Origin: Kiritimatiellia bacterium
GTDB lineage: Bacteria > Verrucomicrobiota > Kiritimatiellia > RFP12 > UBA1067
Length of the DNA stretch: 63,072 nt
Assembly (NCBI GenBank): GCA_017405115.1
Contig: JAFRBA010000045.1
Span: forward strand, 1 to 63,072
Direction of reading: 5' to 3'
The translations under genes were made by a program, and so were the position numbers. Under the pieces are notes generated by a model. The model saw nothing but the letters and a program-made list of their open reading frames with translations, was not told where the DNA came from and ran no database searches. Shown here piece after piece: positions 57,610 to 63,072 of this stretch (the stretch's first letter is position 1; each line of letters starts with the position of its first letter).

Positions 57610-59748
57610 ATGAAGCCGCTGGGGATGTTTCTTTTCTTTCTGCTCGCGTCGACCGCATGCGCCGCCGTCGGACATACGAATGCGCTAGCCGTCGTGCGCC
57701 ACGTGGCCGACATGCATGCGGCGTTCGCCGCCAGAGGCGACGCCGAAGAAGTGCCCTTCAACTTCGTCGTGAAGGTCACGCTACCAGGCATCCCGGGGAA
57801 GCACGCGTTCGTAGCTGAGGACGCCACTGGCGCATATTGGTTCGGAACAAATCCCGAGATTTCCGACCTATGCCCGACAAACGCCGGAGATGTCATAAGG
57901 GTGCAAGGCGCGGCGATTCCCTCCAAAAGGTCGGGCTACAACTTCGACTGCAGGCAGATCGAGTTGGTCCGGCGTGAGAATCCCGTAGACGCAAGGCCGA
58001 TGTCGGGGAAGGAAGTGTACGCCGCCACGGACCAGGAGGGACGCCTGCTGCGCGTGACCGGAACGGTATGCGACACGTTCCGCGACGAAATCGACCCGCC
58101 GTGGTCCTTCATCGTCATGGATTGCGACGGGGAGATCGTCTATTGCGCCATATTCGAGGAAGGCCTGTCCGCCACGACGCTGGACGACCTCATCGGAGCG
58201 CGCGTTTCCGTGGACGGAATCCTTCGCACGAATCCAGCCGGCAGCCGCGTCATGATGGACAGGCTCGTCTACACGCATGGGATGTCGTACGTCAAGGTCC
58301 TTTCCGCCCCCAGCGCAGACCCATTCTCCGTGCCAGAACTGCCAACCGCCGTCCTGCCGCGCCCGACTGCCGCCATGCACAACGCCGGCCGCCTTCGCGC
58401 CTCAGGCTACGTGGTGGCGTCATGGGCCGACGGCCTGAGAATGCTGCTGAAGACCGACGACGGGCGCATCCTGCGAACGGAACTGCGGTCGCGACCGGCG
58501 CCCAGGTACGGAGAGCGCGTGGAAGTCTCGGGGCTTCCCGAGACGGACCTCTACCGAGTGAACCTCTCGCGTGCAGCCTGGCGAAAGGCACAGGGCGGGA
58601 GATTCGAAAGCGAACCGCCCTTGGACGTGCACGTGTCGCAACTCGTCTCGCAGGACATGGGCGTGAAGTTCAAGAACGCCGAGCTGCACGGGCGGGCTGT
58701 GCGCCTGCATGGCACCGTGCGCGGCCTTCCTGCTGTGGGACGGGAGCGCGGCAGGATGTACCTGGAAGAGGACTCGGAGCTTATCTCGATCGACTCGAGC
58801 GCTTGCCCAGAGGCGCTTGCAAATGTCGAGGTCGGATGCCTCGTAGAAGTCTCCGGGACGTTCGTGAACGACACGGAGAACTGGCGCCCGAACCGCGTTC
58901 TGCCGCAGATACGCGAGGTGCTGGTCGCGATTCGGAAGCCCGGCGACGTCCGCGTGCTGACCCGCCCTCCGTGGTGGACGCCGGTCAGGCTCGTGACGTT
59001 GATAGGCGCGCTGCTGGCCGTCCTGCTCGGCATCTTCGCGTGGAACGTAGCGCTTCGCCGCCGCGCCGAGCTGCGCGGCAAGGAGCTTGCCGCAGAACAG
59101 GTCTCGCACGTAACCTCCGAGCTGAAAGTGTACGAACGCACCCGCCTCGCCATGGAGCTGCACGACTCGCTTTCCCAGACCCTCACCGGCGTCTCCATGG
59201 GCATAGACTCCGCGCTCGACATCGCAGGCGACACGTCCGAAGAGCTTAAAAGGCAGCTGAAGTACACGTCCAAGGCCATCGAGGCCTGCCGCACGGAACT
59301 CAGAAACTGCCTTTGGGACCTCCGGAGCCAGGCGCTCGAAGAAAGCGACATGAACGCGGCGATACAGCTCGCCTTGAGCCAGATAGTCAGCCGGACGACG
59401 CTGAACGTCAGATTCGAAGTGCCTCGCTCTCGCCTGTCCGACAGGACCGCCCACACGATCTTGCGCATCATCCGCGAACTCGCCGCCAATGCCGTACGGC
59501 ACGGCAACGCCACGTCCATCAAGATAGCCGGCAGCATCGACGGCGGAAAGCTGCGTTTCTCGGTGACCGACAACGGAAGCGGATTCGACCCCAAGCGCGC
59601 GCCCGGCGTGGCCGAGGGGCACTTCGGGCTTGAGGGCATCCAGGAACGCGTTGACCGCCTGGACGGAGAAGTGGACATCTCAAGTTCGCCCGGTCGCGGC
59701 ACAAGGGTGACTGTCGCGTTCGACATACCGTCGGCGAAAATGAAGTAA
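57610..59748 (+). CDS. NarL-family sensor histidine kinase with long extracytoplasmic region, 712 aa
   Basis: A signal peptide or first helix is followed by about 430 residues of beta-rich repeats, probably OB-like (RLLRVTGTVCDTF and AVRLHGTVRGLP are similar segments). A membrane helix (LVTLIGALLAVLLGIFAWNV) leads to the HisKA_3 domain with ERTRLAMELHDSLSQTLTGV, phospho-acceptor His518, then an HATPase domain with ELAANAVRHGN and DNGSGFDP. It would sense an external signal, perhaps a glycan fragment, and pass phosphate to the neighbouring regulator. Transcript start and ATG nearly coincide, so the mRNA may be leaderless. Confidence 0.9.
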   Translation: MKPLGMFLFFLLASTACAAVGHTNALAVVRHVADMHAAFAARGDAEEVPFNFVVKVTLPGIPGKHAFVAEDATGAYWFGTNPEISDLCPTNAGDVIRVQGAAIPSKRSGYNFDCRQIELVRRENPVDARPMSGKEVYAATDQEGRLLRVTGTVCDTFRDEIDPPWSFIVMDCDGEIVYCAIFEEGLSATTLDDLIGARVSVDGILRTNPAGSRVMMDRLVYTHGMSYVKVLSAPSADPFSVPELPTAVLPRPTAAMHNAGRLRASGYVVASWADGLRMLLKTDDGRILRTELRSRPAPRYGERVEVSGLPETDLYRVNLSRAAWRKAQGGRFESEPPLDVHVSQLVSQDMGVKFKNAELHGRAVRLHGTVRGLPAVGRERGRMYLEEDSELISIDSSACPEALANVEVGCLVEVSGTFVNDTENWRPNRVLPQIREVLVAIRKPGDVRVLTRPPWWTPVRLVTLIGALLAVLLGIFAWNVALRRRAELRGKELAAEQVSHVTSELKVYERTRLAMELHDSLSQTLTGVSMGIDSALDIAGDTSEELKRQLKYTSKAIEACRTELRNCLWDLRSQALEESDMNAAIQLALSQIVSRTTLNVRFEVPRSRLSDRTAHTILRIIRELAANAVRHGNATSIKIAGSIDGGKLRFSVTDNGSGFDPKRAPGVAEGHFGLEGIQERVDRLDGEVDISSSPGRGTRVTVAFDIPSAKMK

Positions 59749-59758
59749 GGACACGGCA

Positions 59759-60379
59759 ATGGATAAGATCAAGGTGCTCGTCGCAGACGACCACGCAATC
59801 GTCAGGACAGGGCTTGTTACGCTGCTTTCCAGAGCCGCCGACATCGAGGTGGTAGGAGAGGCGAGCAACGGCGCCGCCGCCGTGACGAAGGCGGCCCGTC
59901 TCCTGCCCGACGTCGTCGTCATGGACCTCGTCATGCCGAAGAAGGACGGCGTCGCCGCCACTGCGGAGCTGCACGAGCGTTTCCCGGTGATGAAGATACT
60001 GGTGCTGACGTCGTTCGGCACCTCGGAGGACATCGCAAAGGCGCTTGCGGCCGGCGCGAACGGCGCGCTGCTCAAGAACGTCCCGAACGGCGAGATCGTG
60101 GCGGCAATCCGCCGCATCGCAGCCGGCAGGCGCGTCGTCTCGCCGGAAATCGAGCACATGCTCGAGAACGACCCGCCGGTGCAGGAGCTGTCGCCGCGCC
60201 AGCGCGACATACTTGAATCCATCACGCGCGGGCTGACCAACGCGCAGATCGCGCTTCAGCTCGACATCAGCCCGGAAAGCGTCAAGACCCACATCGCGAG
60301 GCTGTTCGAGAAGCTCGGCGCCGCCAGCCGCTCGGAAGCCGTCACCATCGCCCTCCGCCGCCACCTGCTTAAGATCTGA
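59759..60379 (+). CDS. NarL/FixJ-family response regulator, 206 aa
   Basis: The receiver has acidic D10-D11, the phospho-acceptor D56 in VVVMDLVMPK, a conserved Thr in VLTSF and Lys in LLKNVP. The LuxR-type HTH is LSPRQRDILESITRGLTNAQ, then IALQLDISPESVKTHIARLF. It starts ten bases after the kinase gene, so the two form a pair. The shared palindrome upstream is its most likely target. Its last 11 bases overlap the converging glycosidase gene. Confidence 0.95.
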   Translation: MDKIKVLVADDHAIVRTGLVTLLSRAADIEVVGEASNGAAAVTKAARLLPDVVVMDLVMPKKDGVAATAELHERFPVMKILVLTSFGTSEDIAKALAAGANGALLKNVPNGEIVAAIRRIAAGRRVVSPEIEHMLENDPPVQELSPRQRDILESITRGLTNAQIALQLDISPESVKTHIARLFEKLGAASRSEAVTIALRRHLLKI

Positions 60380-62024
60380 CGGCTGTCGGGACTCTCACAT
60401 CCAATCTGCCAACGTCAGGTCGGTGCGCAACCGTCCTGCCGTCGACCTCGACCGCCAGCCCCTTGCCGCGAAGATAGCGGATGGCGACGTCATGGCCGCG
60501 ATAGCGCAGGTTCTCGAGCACGAAATAGTCCCACTTCGGATCGGCCAGAGGATCGACCGTAAAACCCTTCTCGCCGTTCGGAACGAACCCGACGAGGCCA
60601 GAGATGACAATGTCGCAGAACGTCGAATGGTTGTAGTCCTTGCCGCGTTCGCGCATCTTCGACCCGCGCTGACGCAAAATCGTGCGGGCGATCCAGTCCC
60701 TCTTGTCGGGGTTGCAGTTCTCGTCGATCCACGGCAGCACGTTCCACCCCTCCTTTACGGGACGCGTCAGCTTGTGCTGCTCTGCATACTGCCATACCAG
60801 GAAATCAAACGCCCTGCGCCCTCCCGCCGACGGTCTCTTGTGCAGGTCGTTTGCGAGGGCTGAGAGCGCAATCGACGTGGCAAACGGCCAGCTTGGTCCG
60901 TTCCACTGGCATTCGTGGCCCTCGTAGGATATCTTGAAGCCGTCGGCGCGGCGCTCCGGGAATGTCAGCCCGTACGTCGCGGCGAAGCCCTGCGGATCGG
61001 AGAGCTGCGACCAGTCCGGCGCGACGCCGACCGGCACGCCGAAGTACCACGGCGCGTAGCCGTGGAGTTCGCGCACCTTGCCGGGAACGCCCTCGTACGA
61101 GCGCGTAGTGAAGAACCCGACGTCCTTGTTCCAGCACTTCTCCATCAGCGCGCGGCGGACGCCCTCCGCCTTCGCCTCGTACTCGTCGGCTAGAGCCGCC
61201 CGCCCGGCGCGGCGCGCGACGGCGGCGATGCTCTTCGCCTCGCTCCACATCGCCGAGTTCATGAGCGGCTTCCATCCGCTGCCGCCCAGCGAAATCTCCG
61301 TCCCCTCGTGGTTGTCTATCGAGAGGAACCCTCCATGTCCGTCGCCTCCCATGCGACCGCCGCCGGAAGCCGGCCACAGCTTGCGCCCAAAACCCTCTTC
61401 CCATCGCGAATAGTAGCTAACGGCGCCGTCCAGCAGTTCAACTGGGAGATCGTCAAGTCCGCTAACCTCCGCAAGCCAGCACGTTCCGGTGAAAAGCCAG
61501 CTGGAATATGTCCAGCGGTTCTTCGCCTTCTCGTTGGCGAGCCAGAACCTCGCGTTGTCGACGAGATACTTCGGGTCGCGAAGCCACCGCCCCTCGCGAA
61601 AGTGGTGTCCGGCGGGGCACACGATGGTGTTGTCAGGTCCGCTCCACGACACCTTGGGAAGAAACTCCGTGACACGCCAGCCGCCGTCCTCGCCCCAGCG
61701 CAGGTGCTTGCGGTACGTCCACCATCGGAAGTAGTACGTGCGCTCCACGTCCTTGTCGGGACATGCGAAGCGCGGCACGTTGTCGAGCATGAACCTCTCC
61801 GCCGCCGAATTGGGTATCGCGTTAGTGTAAAGTTCGTCGTCGCCCGCGTTGAATCGGCGCACGTATTCGGAGAGCAGCGAACGCGTGTCGGGCTGCGCGG
61901 CTGGCGGAGCCTCGAGGTCGAGCCCGTGTTCTTTGCTGCCGGCATCCGCCCACAGGCAGAGCACGGCGGCGACCGCAAGCACGGCCACGGCACAATGCCC
62001 ATACTGGCGATTTGCAGCCCTCAT
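60369..62024 (-). CDS. Secreted (alpha/alpha)6-barrel glycosidase (MGH1/GH63-like), 551 aa
   Basis: An N-terminal hydrophobic stretch (CAVAVLAVAAVLCLWADAG) marks export. The rest fits an alpha/alpha6 barrel of the MGH1-type or GH63-related clan: TYYFRWWTYRKHL, WSGPDNTIVCPAGHHFREG, GWKPLMNSAMWSEA, CQWNGPSWPFATSI and NHSTFCDIVISGL. The conserved E-C-Q-W-N-G-P-S-W-P-F segment is typical of this clan. It would cleave alpha-linked glycosides. It follows the TPR gene closely and its 3' end overlaps the response regulator gene. Confidence 0.8.
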   Translation of the reverse strand: MRAANRQYGHCAVAVLAVAAVLCLWADAGSKEHGLDLEAPPAAQPDTRSLLSEYVRRFNAGDDELYTNAIPNSAAERFMLDNVPRFACPDKDVERTYYFRWWTYRKHLRWGEDGGWRVTEFLPKVSWSGPDNTIVCPAGHHFREGRWLRDPKYLVDNARFWLANEKAKNRWTYSSWLFTGTCWLAEVSGLDDLPVELLDGAVSYYSRWEEGFGRKLWPASGGGRMGGDGHGGFLSIDNHEGTEISLGGSGWKPLMNSAMWSEAKSIAAVARRAGRAALADEYEAKAEGVRRALMEKCWNKDVGFFTTRSYEGVPGKVRELHGYAPWYFGVPVGVAPDWSQLSDPQGFAATYGLTFPERRADGFKISYEGHECQWNGPSWPFATSIALSALANDLHKRPSAGGRRAFDFLVWQYAEQHKLTRPVKEGWNVLPWIDENCNPDKRDWIARTILRQRGSKMRERGKDYNHSTFCDIVISGLVGFVPNGEKGFTVDPLADPKWDYFVLENLRYRGHDVAIRYLRGKGLAVEVDGRTVAHRPDVGRLDVRVPTAVRS

Positions 62025-62070
62025 GCAAAGAGTATTTCCGCCGCGTGAAACATACCGCGTCTCGTCATGC

Positions 62071-63072
62071 TCATCTGACGTTCTCCCTCTTGCAGAACTC
62101 CCGCACGCGCTCCGGCCACGAGTCGAGCAGCTTGTCGAGCCGGTACGGCCGGCCCGTGCCGAGCGTCTCGGGATACGCGACCGCCTTTTTCACAAAGCCC
62201 ATTGCCGCCGTCTCGTCGCCTCTAGCCAGCGCCTCCTCGGCCAGCGCGCCCAGCGCCTCGTGGTAGATGGACATCGGCTTCTCCCCGAGCTCTGAAGGCA
62301 GCGTGTCTATGCTCTCCAGGAACTCGACGGCCTTTGCATGGTCGCCCGTCTTCACGAGCGCGCGGGCATAGTTCAGCTCAATGCCAAGCTTGCCAGGGAA
62401 TTTCGCCGAATAGCCCTTGAGCACATCCCTGGCCGCAGTCCACTCTCCCGCCTCTGCGTGCGCCCGGTAGCTGGCAAGCCCAATACGCCAGGAGTCACCG
62501 AGGCGTCTGGCCGCCTCGATGTCGCGGAGAGCGGCGGCACCCCTCCTGCGAGACGCGCGGAAGAGTAGCGCACTCTGCTCGTCCATCCCGTCGCAAGCGG
62601 CAAGCCACGCATCGGCATCCGCGCCGCGTCCGCGCGCGGCGCAGAAGAGCGCCGCGAGATATCGGAACTTCCAGCTGCCGCCCTCCTTCGCCGCCCATTC
62701 GAAAGCCGGCATCGACTCGCGGCGGAACGGGAAGTCGAAACCTACGGGCAGGGCTGCGGCGGCGGACAGCAGCGTCCGGGCGCGCGCCGCATCGCCGGCG
62801 CGATGCGCAAGAAACGCCGCGCGCGTCTGCGCGATGATCGACTTCGGGGCGCGGGCATAGAGCGCGGCCGCCTCGGACACCAGTCCCGACAGCTCATACC
62901 ACCCGGCCAGCTCCACGACTTCGCGATCCCTGAACTCCCCCTTCATGCCGCGCATGAAGTCGCCGCCGCCGCACAGCTCGAGCTCGTGCGCGAAGAGATG
63001 GCATAGCGGGACCTCCGCGAGCGCGGCGCGGGCGAGCGCCGCCGCCTTGCCGGCATCTCCGCGGCGTCGCGC
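62071..63072 (-). CDS. TPR-repeat protein, DUF5107-type C-terminal half (5' end missing)
   Basis: The frame is open to the right edge, so the N-terminus is absent. The visible 333 residues are helical repeats with A/L-rich TPR pairs (AAALYARAPKSIIAQTRAAF, AARDVLKGYSAKFPGKLGIE) and a C-terminal MGFVKKAVAYPETLGTGRPY typical of DUF5107 proteins, which occur in glycan loci of Bacteroidetes and Verrucomicrobiota. An internal ATG at 62955 is not the start. It is 46 bases upstream of the secreted glycosidase and likely co-transcribed with it. Confidence 0.7.
   Translation of the reverse strand, partial: ARRRGDAGKAAALARAALAEVPLCHLFAHELELCGGGDFMRGMKGEFRDREVVELAGWYELSGLVSEAAALYARAPKSIIAQTRAAFLAHRAGDAARARTLLSAAAALPVGFDFPFRRESMPAFEWAAKEGGSWKFRYLAALFCAARGRGADADAWLAACDGMDEQSALLFRASRRRGAAALRDIEAARRLGDSWRIGLASYRAHAEAGEWTAARDVLKGYSAKFPGKLGIELNYARALVKTGDHAKAVEFLESIDTLPSELGEKPMSIYHEALGALAEEALARGDETAAMGFVKKAVAYPETLGTGRPYRLDKLLDSWPERVREFCKRENVR

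Overview
The window is high-GC DNA from a Gram-negative bacterium. It joins the right-hand 31.6 kb of an integrated tailed phage (1 to about 31,580) to 31.4 kb of bacterial chromosome. Several things point to a Verrucomicrobiota/Kiritimatiellota-type gut or sediment bacterium: a dense run of secreted glycoside-hydrolase-like proteins, a large secreted beta-strand protein of the autotransporter-repeat style, a NarL-family sensor kinase with a long beta-rich extracytoplasmic part, and many lipoprotein or Sec signals. This assignment is inference from gene content; no marker gene in the window fixes it.

Prophage. All genes but one are on the plus strand and most overlap by 1-20 bases. Order: a 9-residue-repeat protein cut by the window edge; a run of small Cys-rich early proteins including a Lar-like zinc ribbon and a DUF1064 nuclease; a sigma-like HTH protein; a ParB-like plus PAPS-reductase-like (IbrB/IbrA-type) pair; small and large terminase, portal, scaffold and capsid; a secreted Ig-like protein; connector and MuF-like head proteins; a reverse-strand moron; tail genes with tape measure; fibre-like genes. 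Then comes a long cassette of proteins carrying signal peptides or membrane segments (21.8-27.4 kb), a probable small RNA, and a repressor-type operator region driving a polyvalent-protein/ASCH accessory module. The phage ends at the 3' end of a tRNA-Arg(CCG), the probable attachment site. Integrase, lysogeny repressor and a recognisable endolysin are not in the window. A motif TTGACTTnnCGGCTA occurs six times upstream of phage genes and looks like a late-gene control site.

Chromosome. Minus-strand genes run from a lipoprotein and a TrmH/SpoU-type RNA methyltransferase through yejB, yejE, gltS and mutS to an acyltransferase. Next are a DUF5009 membrane protein and a GH42 beta-galactosidase. 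From 43.8 to 47.5 kb lies an accessory island of three small cassettes (a DUF234 ATPase; a winged-helix protein with five 22-bp-period iterons; a two-gene membrane module), each bounded by hairpin-forming repeats. The island cuts off a GH127 gene at the end of a six-gene secreted operon (57,438 down to 47,473). That operon diverges from a histidine kinase/response regulator pair across a shared palindrome that abuts the operon's -35 element, so the kinase pair plausibly controls the operon. A second secreted glycosidase and a TPR protein close the window.
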